In this document: positions 10,959 through 25,900 of the stretch, in pieces
Layout: each line of letters starts with the position of its first letter
How positions within the stretch are numbered: the first letter of the stretch is position 1
Assembly (NCBI GenBank): GCA_004352715.1
Contig: SCFE01000033.1
Location: 1,546,558 to 1,610,557, forward strand
Direction of reading: 5' to 3'
DNA: 64,000 bases
Origin: Hofstenia miamia
Lineage: Eukaryota > Xenacoelomorpha > Acoela
Notes under the pieces: generated by a model
The model's database searches: none
Told to the model about the DNA's origin: nothing
What the model saw: only the letters and a program-made list of their open reading frames with translations
Position numbers and translations under genes: made by a program

Positions 10959-13900
10959 TCACAAAGATAGATAAAAATTTCATTCTACTGTTTAAGCATT
11001 TCAGAACAAATATCAGTTTGATTTAGTGCTGTATTCAGACACTCATCCGTGTTTGCTCAACAATGTATTTCATCATATACATTTATACCTCTTCCGAACA
11101 CTCTTCTCCTTATCAGCTTTGCTAGTTCTTGCCTGGCATCCGCCTTTATCAAGCATATTTGAAGCAGCTGTTAAAACAGCGCCTTGCACCCCAGGGGAGA
11201 GTTTACCGATCAAAGGAGCCACCAACCAAACAACCTCGCGATCTTCAACTAATCCACTTTCCTAAATCAAACTTTATTTTTTAAATACGCATTCTGAGTA
11301 TACAAAATTGAACCAGCCCATCTAGTTGTGCTTGTCTAAACGTTCAGCAAAATTTGCATATTAGATGTTCAAACTCAGAATTATCAAGGCTCGCAAAGCA
11401 GCGTTCGTGGTTAATGTATTAGTGCATCTTTGGTTACTCTCATAAATGAAATCTTACAGGAAAGTAATATGCGGCTGGAAAAATATTTAGGATTGGTGCC
11501 TGCAATCAATATAATATCAAATATTGTGTACTTCATGTAAGCATATGCTAAAATGAGAAAGCGTAGAAATAACAGAATAATTAATTTAATACGAGCATGA
11601 AGCATTAGCGAATTGAGAAAAATTAGATTACTATTGTATCAAATCAGGATTTCACAAGAGTCAATATTGATAAAATCGTATGTAAAAAACATCTATTTGT
11701 CTGCATATGTTATAATTAAAAGATGTATTTTCGAACCTTCTGTGGCGGCATGTTTTTCTTATTTCGCGTAGATGGGCCCTTGTTGTCGATGCTTAGCTGG
11801 AAAACTTCAATAGTCGCTTTAGCCAAATTAGTAGCCAAGGCTTCTCCTCGTAATGCGGAGGTATAATTAATGATCAATTGAAGCTCGAGCCAAGCCACTC
11901 GCATCGTCCATCGAGCCAAACCTGCAAGAATTCTAGACATGAATTGCTCGTGTTCAGATTCCTCTAAAACCGACTCTGACACGCGCGGAGATTGTTGGGG
12001 ATAAGAGAGCAACTGCAGCAATAAAAGAGCCTAAAGTCTCAAAATGTAGAAACAAACTTTTAATAGAACTAATAGCATATTAACGATAAAATAGTGAAAA
12101 GGCAGAGGCGTTGTAGGCCCAAAAACAGTGGAGGGCACGGACTGCTGCATTACCGAAAAAAAATTAAGGTAAGCTAATAGGAAAATTGCATTATCATACT
12201 CTCCAATGCATTACCGTAACTACTAATGTTTATTATCACATTGTTAATTTGGAAATATCATCTGGTAACAGCTATTACCTTGAGATTTCATGTTCAGTCA
12301 GAGAGCAAAATCAGTAGGACACTCTTCCCCGTATTCACATCCCTATGAGAAAGGTGAAAATTAAATATAATTTAGTTTATGAAACACATTATATGGAAAA
12401 CTCTGTTTACTAATTAATTGTAAACTAGAAGTCATGATGGACAACTTCGCAGACTGTAACGGTCAAACATTTACTAACCTCTCTTAGAACACAAAATACG
12501 ATTCAAGCAAAACCTTCAATGCCAGCCTCTGTAAGCTACAATTTCGAACAAAAAGTTGCGGATAACATGCTGATAACCGAAGCATTAACAATTGCAATTC
12601 AATTATTCAACTAATTTTATATGGCATGGAAATTAGTTGACAGTTTGAAATTTTCGACTAAAGTAACTGATAGAAACAAATGCTCACCATTCTTGCCGAA
12701 ATCATTTGATCTACGAGATAGTCTTTGGCATGTATTAAAACTTCAGGCTCTTTCAGACAAGTTTCCCGAACCCATGCCATTGCGCTTAGGCTACGCAAAG
12801 CAGCTGCAGCAAAGAAATTAAGTGAAGTTTCAACTGCAAATTCCTTCAAGCGTATCATAGACCATTGAGGATCAACTGTTGGCATTTCACTATCTTCTTC
12901 ATCGGGAATGTCAACTAAAAAAAGACTGAGAAATCTTGAGACAATGAATATCGAATGTGAATAGCAATACTAACTTTAAGTCACTCTAGTGTAAAGTATT
13001 ATTCTTAAATGCGCACCTAACATGGCGATGGCTTTCAGCAAAGCCAATAGTGGTCCCATTGCTAAAGCTCTATATGAAGTAACTAATAGAAGTCGATCAG
13101 ATATTGAAGACATTAATTCAAATGTGGCTGCTTCTGATAAAGTACTTGGCATTCGTAAAAGTCTAACCAAAATATAGAGAGTGAGACGTGCTTCTGGGAT
13201 ATTTTCAAACTCTAAACAGAATTTCAGACCATCATCAACAATGGAGAGCTTACCTTTATTTTTGTTTGATATAGGAGCGAGTACTGATGAAATTGCAACG
13301 ACAACGAATGTTTCTAATGAAAAACATTGGCGAACGATCATGTATGCAACAAAGATAGCAATGTTTTCATAAATGCAGAATCGATCATTCTAAACTAAGG
13401 AATATTAAACTTAATAGTAGCAGTAAAAATGTTCTAATAAACGCGACTTTTCACTGCTATTGGAACTTATAAGACCAAATGTAAAAATTTTTAGTTACTT
13501 AAAAGTGCATTCATTTTTAAAGTTTTTAAAGAGGCATTATTAAGCATTCCTTAAGCAAACTTAGTGAAATTAAATAAAAAAATACAAAACCTTTATAAAT
13601 GACTTTAAGGCGACGAATCCCTTCTCGGGAAATTCCTTTGCATCGCATATGGATTTAACTGCTCCAAGAAATTCAGTTCGAAGGGCAGGACAGAAAGCAG
13701 TGACTTCACAACAGAATGCTGCAACATCATTTATTCTAAAGTAAAGTCAAATAAATGGCATCCATGTATAATAATATACAATGAAAAATTAAATCACCGT
13801 ATGTATATCAGGAATCAATGAATAAATTTACACCTGGAGACCACAGCTATGCCAAACTATTAAAAGGTAGATATCGCAGCTAAAATCTATAATCCGAAAT

Positions 13901-16900
13901 AACTATGCTCCCTAGGTTAAATATTAGATAAATTCAAAATAGTTGCATTGGCGTTAGTTTAACAATGAAAACATATACCCTTGTTCAGGTGTCTACGTAA
14001 AACAATAAAACTATACGATTGCAAACGAATTGTGAGCCTCTACTACACTGTATATTGATGCTTAGAGATGAAAATAGTAAAATGATAAAAAATAGCTTGT
14101 TAATTTAAAAGACCTCATTCATCCCTAATGTCCAAAATGAAAAATGAATTTGTCAGTAACGGTAACGTATATAAGACATTTAAATCATTTAAGATAAAAA
14201 TTTAATATATTTTTTAGTTGAAGCAGTGAACATACGTTTCATTTGCTGTAAATGTATCAAGTGGTTATTAATCAAAAGACAACTTCTTTTGTTTTTTTGT
14301 CAATTTTAGATAAGAAAAAGAGGTTACAACACGTCATTGCGAACAATCAGAGGGTCTCATTAAACATTCATTTAGATACAATATAAAATTTAAAAATATT
14401 GATTTGAAGTACGCACTAAACGTAGCCTAATAATTTAATCCGATTATACATCAAAAATACTGTTTAAAGCCCTCAATAATTTTTTGATAGAATTTATGAT
14501 ATATTCGTAGACTTGCTTGTTAATATCTGTGATATTGCAGAGGTGAACGAAAGCACTGAAGACGAATTGATAGCGTTCTTTGTCAGTAGTTAACTTCGAA
14601 GCTACGCTTTGTTTGTTCGAAGAATTTCTAAATGTTACTTTATCTTTAAAATAAAATATCAGGTTGTCACACTGGTTCTGTTTTAAGATTTAATTAATGC
14701 AAAACTATTTGATTCGTTCCTAAGAATTTTAAGAAGTATTCAATCTCTATGCAACGGCAGTGTTAATACATTAAAAGTGCAAAGATATTTAGCAATGTTG
14801 TTTCATTTTCAATTTCTTGCTAACGAAAATTATAAAAGACGGATCACTCTGTTTAGATTTTAAATTACTTGCAATGTAAAAGCAAAACAGCCAATTTTGA
14901 AATAATAGTAGAAATGTAATATACAAACCGATTTGATTCAAAAATACCCAAAAACAGCGTTTCATCTACCGATTCGTGGTTACTTGTAAATTGGGCTAGG
15001 GCCTTATTGAAGGCCATTGGCGGCTTCTTTTCTGAATATTTCGCCTAAACAAAAAGTTGAAGTTCTCTCATTACGTAATAAATTTAAAAAAAACGTACAT
15101 ATCTCCGTAATAATTTAAATGGATTGCAATGATAATTATGGAATTCGGCTAGATAATAAAGTACTTATTTCGAAAGTAGATTTGAGTTCAGGAAATAACA
15201 TCTCAATGAATTAAATTCGAAGAACAGTCGTCATTCGAACAAATTTACAGTATAATTCAAGGTACTCAAATAGCTGCACAACATATTTAAAAAAATGTAC
15301 GTATATCGATTTTGAATGACCCTAAAAAACTTTATCGATATGCTTTTATCAATTATTGATGAGGTAACAATGCGTTATTAACTAAATGAATTACAACAAC
15401 AGTGTCCAAATATTCAACCAAACACAAGCAAAATCATGCATGAACATGCTCTACTACATTAATGAATTCATAACCAATCCTTCAGCCCCATTCCGTGCAA
15501 AGAAATGAATCACATAGAAAAATGCGTATTGTGTCACTTTTAAAATAATGTGAATGGAGAACTTCGCTGGAATCTCAATAGATAGCATTTCCCCATCCAG
15601 CAAGTAAGTAACTAGTAACTCTGGCTGCATTTAGGGGAATCCACTCGCAACTCACACGGAAGAACTTAAGTTTGTTTCAAATTCAGGAATTGTGAATGCA
15701 ATGTAGAAATATTTTGCAGGATCATCATGTGAAGGATTTTGTGTAGGGTAATATGGTCAAACGCTACTTTAGACTTGATTTGCCAAATTGTGCAACCGAA
15801 AGTCAAAACAACTTTGATAATGTCAACAATATGATTTCGGAAAAATCATTTAATATTATATTGCACAGTTGGCTAAAAATGGTTTACTTCATTTGACGTC
15901 CATAGTATATGACGAAGCTTAATTCAGCTTTGAGACAATATCATTAAAATATTACCACGTTAGATCCTAATCGAGTATAACGACGTAGCGGTCTTTGACG
16001 TAAACCGACTGAGAACCAACAAATTTAGGCATCATTAAAAAGTTTCGTTTCATTAAAAAATTTAACCCTATCGGCCAGGCTTTTCTTCACTTCTAAAATC
16101 GATGCTATTCATCACCAAGCAGTGAAAATTGGCAGGACTATAGCTTAGATATGGCTCAATACTAAAAATAAAAAATTCGATTTTCTGTAACTCTGACGTC
16201 ATAATGGCCGTAGGCATATGGACTGCAAAGAAAAATCTTTCAAAAATGTGTTCCAAGATTATAACAACGCTAGTGTTTGGCAGGGTGGTTTCCAATGATA
16301 ACCTGAACACAGTGTTGATAGTTTAAATTCACTGTTTAAACAGCGTTTAAACGGCCGTTTAAATCAAAGTATAAATTAAAAGTAAATAATTTAAACGGCA
16401 CTGTTTAAACGGCCGTTTAAATAGAAAAAGTTAACTATTTCTATTTTCCATAGAAAAGCGTAATGTTCAGGTTTTCTTTGATTTAAGTTTATTCTTTTGT
16501 TTCGCTTGTTATCTTATGTATGCCGCATTTCAGGGACAGCCAATGAAAATTAAGGACGCCAAGTGGCAGACAAACGCATTGTTCCACACTGTGCCTTTGC
16601 AAGATAAACGACAAGTAAAGCACTGTGCGTGTGCGGCTACTACAGCATTCAATTTGTCAGCGTTTACATGAGATGGGTAGAACCAAGTCAGAAAAACGGC
16701 TGCGTTACGAAAAATTCATTATTCTTTCAACCAACAGCGACNCTCGTGGCAGACAACATTGTTTACGCCGTTAAAGAACTTGAAAAAGCTTGCGTTAAGG
16801 CCTGTCAAAGTGATAGATTATGCGACATTGTAAAACAGTTCTTCAGCCGATTCCACACTGTGTTCTCCCTTCATCGTCGTTTTGGCGTTTTCCCAAGCGT

Positions 16901-19900
16901 TCTATTGTGTTGTAGTTTGCTTAATCCGAACAAAAGCGCACGAAGAATACTTACTGATCACGAGAAAAACTTAGGTACAACCTACTTAAAGTCGTTTGAA
17001 CGCCATATTCTCCAGGAAGTTGGTGAAGTTATAGAAGTTCCTCAACCGGTGCAACAAAGCAAAACATCTATGAGCGCAGTTGACGAACTGTTTGAAGAAT
17101 TTGATGAGGTCATCAAGAAGAAGCCGAGAATGGACAAAGCAGAAAGTTTCACGCTGATTCAAGAATTCGAAAAGTTCGACTCAGAGATCAACATTCCGGA
17201 CAAGACGGCATTTGAATTTTTTTCCCAGAATACGTCTTTTACGAAATTGAGAGATGCAGCGCACGCTCTTTTGGGAATTTTACCATCACCAGCTAACTGT
17301 GAAAGGAGTTTTTCAAGAGCCGCAATTTTAACGGATGGCCGACGAAACCGGATAAAAATGAAGAGTGTCAAAGATAGACTTATTCTACTATAGATTGTTT
17401 TCTATGATCAATACTGAATTTTAATGTGCTGATTTTGTTGCTGTTTAAAAGATTAAAACTGTTTAAATTGGGCGATTCTTACTGTTTGAAAGTTTAAAAC
17501 TGTTTAAATTTAACGACTTTCACTGTTTAAAGGTTTTTAAAAGTTTAAATTTTATTTAAACTATCATCACTGCCTGTACACATTGAGAAAATAACGACCT
17601 GACGTTCTGAAGCGAATTTTTCGATAAAGGTAGCAAAAATTATACTAGCTTTTTAAAAATATATGCATAATTAGAAAAATTATGAAAGTATAATTCTTAT
17701 ATATAGATATTTTTCCTACTAATATTTTAGAAAAAGTAAAAAATGGGGTTAAATTAGCACACCCTCAGCCGAGATAGGGTTAAGAGGATGAATTACTATC
17801 AACATTTGTGCATTAATTTACACGCAAGTTATTTGAAAAATGTTTACTTGTCACATTTCTAAGAAATACATCAGCATATCAGACACAATGTCGTAACAGT
17901 ATACTTGAATCTTCAGGTTTTCAGGAAGCAGTTAGAAATGCAATTCAAATGATAAATGCAGGAAAGCGGTCTATATTAAAAACGAAATGTATCTAAAGAC
18001 TAAACGCTCATGTAAGTCTCATTTAAATAATACATGGTAATTTTTATTAATGTTTGATTTTAAAATTCCTTTAAATACCTTTACAACGTGACAAATATCA
18101 ATGAGATGTGAGAAGTAAGCAAGAAGACATCTTTCCGCGGAGGTGCACGACAACGGTTTCTCCACAGTATCACATAATGCGCTGAGCCTAAAATACAGGA
18201 TTAAAATTGATTATTCTCATGGAGACTACGGACTCCGCTAATACACAAACGGTACTGAATCTACTCTCCATGGTTTTTTACGCAAGCATCCAATTAAATT
18301 TAAATGAATTTATTAAACAGCAGTGCAAATTTAGCAAAAATTGATTAAAAATGCTGTTAAATTTTGAATACAAGTTCATCCAATATAACTGTTGGAAAAC
18401 AGAAAAATGACTCATATATATATAAGCTAGCAACTACAGATACATCTATATTAAAAAGAGTAATTGGATTTTTAGAACAATAACAGCTTAATGTAAACGA
18501 GCGAAATTTTGGTGGAGAGAGTATATCTAAATAATACTACACATTAGCGGCTATTTCTTATTTCAATTGCATGCGATTACTAATAATGGAATGCTACAAA
18601 ATGAAAAATTACGATTTGGCAAGCTGCAATATTTGCTCGTTGCAAACTAAAATACATGGTTGGAAAAGTCGAAGGACAGAAACAAGATATAGCAGCAGAT
18701 CAGACATGAATTGGCTCCATTCCAAGGATTGACGTGTTGTAATCTGACGAAGTGAAACCAGCTGCTCTAATAACTAAAACATCAAATATTAAAAACTAGA
18801 ATGTAAACTTTATATGTAAATAAAATTTTAAAAATAGTGAAATTCAGGGCAATACATTATAACTAAGCTCATAGTTAGAATGATTAGAAATGTAAATTGT
18901 TTTGAAACATTTGAATATCACAAAAACAAAGGAAGAAACAACAGTTTTTACACTGTCTGTTTACAAAAGCTTAAGACCACACAAAATGTTTTCACAAAAC
19001 CTATAAAACATCTCTTCTTTGAAGTCGTTGAATGGTTGTACTATTGTTAGTAAATTGTGTGGACATGACACAAATATTCCATGTGGACCTCTGCTGGTTT
19101 AATCTTTCTACCAATACGAATATTTTATCTTTCAACATATTGACATTATGAAAGGACTAGTTTTAAGATTTTGTTTCTTTTGTTAGTCTTAACACCTTAA
19201 TTATTGTTTTTAACTTTTCATTTCGATTCAGTATATATATTAAATTACCAATATAACACATCCATTGATCAAAGTGACTCCTTTTACTGTATTAAATTGG
19301 TAATGTGTTGAAATCCACTGTTTACTAATTAATAAATTACTAGTTGAACAAGTTTAGCATCTGATCAAGTCTGTCTAGTGTCGGAAGGTATCCTTATACG
19401 TTCGAGGTAATGTATTGTAGGCATTCAAACAATAATGAGCAAAATGCAGCAAAAAAAATATACAAAGTGACAGTCTCTCTCACAAAAATACCAATGATTC
19501 GCTCTGCCGCAGAATAAACATGTGAAAACAATTTATGATGAATGCATTTTCATTAATTAAAATAATTTTCTATAAAATATATTTAAAAACAAAATATTAG
19601 TTCCTAAATTGGCAAAGGAAATTAAATTGGTGCCAAATTTTGGCGAGAGCGTATATTTAAATAGTTATATATGCGACTTATGCTACATTTCTTAAGTATT
19701 TATAGCATATTAAAACAATCTAAACCAATGTTTTAACATACCTGCATCGCGATATCGATTAATCCACTTATATCCAACGCTTCTTCCATTAACTGGAATG
19801 TCATTTGAAGAAGACTAACGGGCAAAGGTTTTCCACCATTATTAATATGGTCAGCGCTTAATTGAGTAAGAAGAACTGGTGCAGCCGAAGCCAGTGCTAC

Positions 19901-22900
19901 CTGACGATCATAAATAGACAACTGTTTAAAATATTCATCTAATTTCATTTTTGATCCACCCTTCTGTGTAAGAACCCGATTGAGCTCTTTGACTGCCTGT
20001 CTTTGATTTGAACTGTTTTCCTCTCTAGCAGCTAAACAAAAATAATTTTGTCAACTATCATAAACAATCATTCAGGCAAGCATGCTATACAAACACGAAG
20101 TCACAATTGAAAAATTTTTTGAAAATTGACAAAAGCTCTTTTTGATTTTTTTAAGATAAGTTATCGCTGTTAATAACTAATAGTTTATATTATATTTCAA
20201 TTAAATCATAGTTCTAAAAAAATTACAACCAAGGTTTGAATAAAATTCCAAAAAAAATGCATTTAAATTATGAAAATAAACCACAAAACTGTTTCAATTT
20301 GAAAAAAAAATAAGATTACATAAATGCTCACAGAAGCCAAACATACCCTTTCCAAGGCCATACAACAAAATCATTCGTTGGTTAATTAAATGTCGTGAGG
20401 AATCGTCTTCATCAGCGCCGACTAGTGGAATGTGCAAAGTGTACAAAAGATGACGAGGCAATGGCTGGCTAGCATTCAAAAGTGAACCAGTGGATAAGTC
20501 TCCACGAGATATCAACATTTGCATGTACGCATCATGTGAAAAGAGATCTGCGTGGATTAGTTCGCAAAATAAGATCAAACAAGAATGAAAAGATTGTCTC
20601 TCGTCAAACGTTGGATTCGCATCTAAACCGTTAATTACACAAATGAATAAATTCACAAATTGCTTTATATAAATGGATTTAAATAATGTACCATTATTTG
20701 TAAGCAGATGAGTGTTTAGGGATCATGGGAAATTGCATGAAAAAAATACATGCACTAGCACTACTACATACTAGACAGCATACACAGACTAATAAATTGT
20801 ATAAATATCCACAATTATTTGATTCGATACGTCCAAAAATATTGATTTTTAATATAATAATCTTAATCCTTTACTTAAAAAGTTTAATTTTTATTTAAAT
20901 TTGATGAGAATATTCAATATGTTAAATATAAAACGGTTGTAATGAAAGAGTCTTGAAGATGAAAATTCTTGAAATTGCTTAACTTTGAAGTTGATTAGAA
21001 AATATTGGTGTGGAAAAATTAAAGTATTTCTTCCATTAATGAACCTGTGAATCATACTTAGTGACAATGATTGATAGATTCTTATCAACAAAGATTCAAT
21101 TGACCTTCGCTAATGAGAACCGGTTGAAAATAAAAAGGCGTTTCTAGGTGGACATTTATATAGAAAGTTTGTGTACGGTTGGATGAAGGCAAGAAATTAT
21201 CATTACCACGGAGTTCTTCAAAATATAAGTTTACATTAACGTGAATTATTCGCTAACCCTCATTCGTTAGTGAAATGAATGACTGCAATATAGAAATTAA
21301 ACTTGTAACTTCAAAATTCAAAGCATGATTTTGTAAGAAACGCAATAACCCTAACCACGAACTATTCCTTCAAAACTTAAAATAATTTTAAGGTCACATT
21401 TTTCTATGCAATTGACATAAACGAGGAAACGAATGCGTTAAAAGATAAAAAAAACTTACTCAACACCGGAGCACAATCATCGAGAAACTTCACTAAGCAA
21501 CTTTGAAACAAATAAATCCCACTATTAGTTGCTCCGAGTTTCTAAACAATTATATTACAAGATTGAATAATTAAATGGAGCAATATGTAAGGACTAGTTT
21601 ATAATTTTAATGAAAACTAAATTTTAAATCATTTGTTGCCTATAAATTAACAATTAGTCTGAAATACATAGAGGACTTTAAATCTTCGTTGTGTCAATCT
21701 AGCCCATTTTCATTACATTCCATTAACTCTTGTGCGCTTACCTAGTTTTTCATACTTAATAATTTTGGGTACTATTCTATATAAAATTTCGTTTATCAAA
21801 AATAATTAATTGTGTAGATTATTCTTATAAGCGAGTGATCCCATTATGATAACTAATGTAAGAAAAAACATATTAACGTGGAAATTTAAAAAAATATTTC
21901 CCAATACTTAAATACAACTGTTCTGTTCAATGCTATTTAATGGTGTTAAAAACGTTTTATCTAAAGTCGACAATTTAGAAAACCTCGTAGTAATCCTGAC
22001 GCTTTTCCAAGAGCTTAGTAACTGCAAATGCTCGGTGAACGCCGACTCTTTGGACGGTAGTAGCCCATTCACAGAGAAACCGTACAGTAGGAAAGTCACT
22101 GGAAGGTCCATCACCGTTGGATTCAGGTGTGCCTATAAAAACCAATAACAAAAACATTCTACTTTTAAGTATAGCTATAATCAACTTGTAAAATCCAAAA
22201 ATCTTTCAAAGGCCAAAATATATAAAGGTATAGTATCAGATTGATAGATGAACTGAACTTTTGAATATAATTTAACTCTTGGATATAACTCATGCTATAT
22301 TATAACATTTTGTTAAATATTTACAATGGTTTGAATTTGACGGTAACCAAGAATCGATATTTGAAACAAAATATGATGATGAATCATGATCTATCCATAT
22401 TCCAATCATTAATTCAAGAATGAACCCATAAGGATAAAAATATGTACATCACAAATATTGTAAAGAAAGATAATGCAATATAATACAGCACTAATGACTA
22501 ATTATTAGGAACCGGAAAAATAGTTACAAACACTGGCAAAATTGTCATTATATAGTTTTCAATAGTTTTAAAATAGTTAAATTAGTTGCTGTAAGAAAAT
22601 TACTTTCTCAATTGTAAAATGGTTCCATCATATGCTATGACGTCAAAATGAAACATCAAATGTACAACCTGAAACACCATATTTACAAGATCATTAAACT
22701 TCAATTAAAAACCCTTGCATAACACTTCCTCTGTCTTCAAAGCAGCATAAATAAACATTTGTCGATAGTTTCAATCATTATATTGGGTTGGACATCTGTG
22801 TGGCCTTCATTTGCAAAAACAAACTCTCAGCATCTGTTGATAAATATTGTGCAACTCTTGGATATTTTTCAGCATCTTGGAAACTTCTTCTCTGCCAGAG

Positions 22901-25900
22901 TTCTGCTCAACTGAACCTAGTAAACACAGACTTTCATTAAATGTCACATAACCAGACTTCTTGGTTTTTTGAACTTCAACAGCTGTTTCTAATGGCAAAA
23001 TTTTAGCTCACTCAACCTCCAGTCCAATCAGCACTCCAAATCAGTTTTGAGATGTTACACAGAACAGCAGCGAATTAGAACCCAGCAGTAGTGATTGACA
23101 GCTACAGAATACCTGGATGAGGTTCCTAGATACGTTGTTTCATATATTTTGCTCCAATAAAACATCTTTCTAAGAATTTGGAGGATGATGTACATCTCTT
23201 GCATACACGTCACCAACAATCAAAGTTACCAAAAAGTGCCAAAATAGTATAAATATTTAAATATAGGTGATGTTAAGATGAACAGAATTGGACCTAAAAC
23301 CAGTTATCCTTGCGTTTCAAGACGTACTGGATATTTTTAGCTTTAGTAAAAAAATTGATTTCCGGTTCCTACTAATTATATTATTGTTATATTTAACGTT
23401 TACTCAAAAAATCTATTTGCTATTTGCTAATCCATTATATTGCTTGAATTAGAATATTTGAAATTTCAATTTAAAAATACATACATTACTGTAAAGTTGG
23501 AATTCTCAGATTGGCTCACGATCAGCATTTAAAAGTATTCCGCATTGATTAATAAATTATATTTTTTTATTAGAAAAGTCTGCACAACATCGGAGTGCCA
23601 AATGATGGAGCAAATATAATTTGTAGGCTAATGTTTTAATTAATTTCTTTCACAATTTTGTTCATTATTTGTTTAAAAAATACATGTAAAAGTATACAGA
23701 ATAATAAATTCAACATAGAGGATGCCTTATCTTTGTATGTGTAAATATGATTATTTAATTTAAATAAAAAATGTGTAATCCGTTGTGCTCTGTAACGCGG
23801 GGTTATGAACCTATTTAGACATCCAATTCTAGATTTGGTTAAAATAGTGCGAAGATTTGTTACAAATATGATTTCATTTCTGAACGAAAAGCGCCGTTTT
23901 CCAGATGGCGGATGGTGTTGTTTCCAAAAGAACATATACTTAATTTATAAAGACAAATTATATCTCTAAGCATTAAATTGTGTGTGCATAGCAGAGTATT
24001 GCACATGGATATCTCGACTATATTATAGGTTATTCTAGACATAATACAGTAGATAAAATTTTCAAAAATACACGCTATGCTAAACTCAATAAATTATTAC
24101 AATTGTGAGAGCACATATCAATCTGCTTGACTATGAAATACACATATTTACAAGTACCTGTTCCACTCTGAGAGAAACTTCTACCAGCATTAAATACTCG
24201 ATTGTAAAGAATATCAATTGAATTGTTAAGGTCGACCTTTTCAAAATCATGGCGATCCAACGCTTCCAGAACTGCCAGAACGCGAGAAGTCGCATAACCT
24301 AAATAAATCCCGGTTGACTAGAACCGACTACCGTGCAATGTTACACACAAAATGCATGAAATTTAATTCAACGTTTTACAGAAGGGTTCGTGTAAATTTC
24401 TATTTGCTATCACAAACATTTTACCATAGAAATGTGTGTAGAAATTTTTACATTTAAGTATGTTACCGGATGACGGCTCGGAGCATTTATCACTGTTCCA
24501 CCGCTGCTCTACCGCTTGTGATCTCGATCTGATTTGTCCCTCACTAAATTCTAAAGCGGCGCGTGCCTCAACATAATCAGGAGAACTTTCAGGCAAAAGG
24601 GTAGGTAATTCAGATGGAGCTAGTGGTAATATATCCAGAGGAGAACCTAAAAATAAATTATTTTTGTTAACCAAATGGTAAACTTATAAATAAGCCATCG
24701 GAATGACAAGATTTTCAAAAACCATTTTAGAGTTAATCTTACGAAATGGTATTAGTTCTAGAATGTAAATCAATAATTTCATTTGTAATGAATAATTCAC
24801 ATGTAACAACATAAGTAAATCAAATTGCAAACGACAAAATTATGTAACAACCAACCAAATTTGCAATCAGGTGGCGGTACCCATACTAAAGCAGAAGGGC
24901 AACACAGTGTAACTGCTTGAATAACACAGCTCATTGTAACGACCATGGACCGGTGATGNCTACCGCTTGTGATCTCGATCTGATTTGTCCCTCACTAAAT
25001 TCTAAAGCGGCGCGTGCCTCAACATAATCAGGAGAACTTTCAGGCAAAAGGGTAGGTAATTCAGATGGAGCTAGTGGTAATATATCCAGAGGAGAACCTA
25101 AAAATAAATTATTTTTGTTAACCAAATGGTAAACTTATAAATAAGCCATCGGAATGACAAGATTTTCAAAAACCATTTTAGAGTTAATCTTACGAAATGG
25201 TATTAGTTCTAGAATGTAAATCAATAATTTCATTTGTAATGAATAATTCACATGTAACAACATAAGTAAATCAAATTGCAAACGACAAAATTATGTAACA
25301 ACCAACCAAATTTGCAATCAGGTGGCGGTACCCATACTAAAGCAGAAGGGCAACACAGTGTAACTGCTTGAATAACACAGCTCATTGTAACGACCATGGA
25401 CCGGTGATGAGGGCAGTTCAAACAATCAGCAAAAGGGTTTCCCCTAAAAACAACTTTTTGATTTAGGTTATGTAGTGTAGTGACATTTGAAAATGTTCGC
25501 ACGCTATTAAAGCTTCATCAATAGGTGCGCAAAAGTCATCGTTAAAATGAACGAAGAGTGCATTAGAAATGAAATCAAAACACTATGCTCAAAAACACTG
25601 AAACTTGAAATTTAGCCGCATTTTAGACCATTTTAAGCATTAAAAAATTTCTTTACGACAGGATGAACAGCTAAGATATTATCAAAATGGGTAGTTTATT
25701 TCGAATACAAGTTAAAACGTCACTAGAAATACTCAACCATCATAAAATGTAAACCAGAAAGAGTAACATTACAGAAATTACCTCATTCGCCGCAGAATAG
25801 AATATGTACTAAAATAAATATATTTAGCAATAATTCTTTTGTGGATATAATAATCGAACTGTGTGTGATTCCGCTTCAAATCTTTTGTAAATTTACTTAT

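Larger units (their letters stand above)
16062..17783. mobile_element. piggyBac-type element, TTAA-flanked, interrupted by a hAT element
   Basis: TTAA occurs at 16062-16065 and 17780-17783. The enclosed ends are inverted: CCCTATCGGC on the left and, reverse complemented, CCCTATCTCGGC on the right. TTAA target duplication with CCCT termini is diagnostic of piggyBac-type elements. Without the nested hAT insertion only about 440 bp remain and no piggyBac transposase is visible, so the host element is a short non-autonomous copy. It lies in the MED12 intron between exons 17 and 16. Confidence 0.7.

Noticed and set aside
11026-11265. Plus-strand frame of 79 residues
   Set aside because: It is the antisense shadow of MED12 exon 22.
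20891-21091. Small minus-strand frame in a MED12 intron
   Set aside because: No conserved motif, no splice borders that fit the MED12 phases, and composition like the intron.
22807-22998. Frame inside the 866 bp hAT-type element
   Set aside because: Too short and without any recognisable transposase pattern. Kept only as part of the element description.
23636-23935. 99-residue minus-strand frame in a MED12 intron
   Set aside because: Basic, low-complexity sequence with no family match. It does not fit the MED12 exon order or phase.
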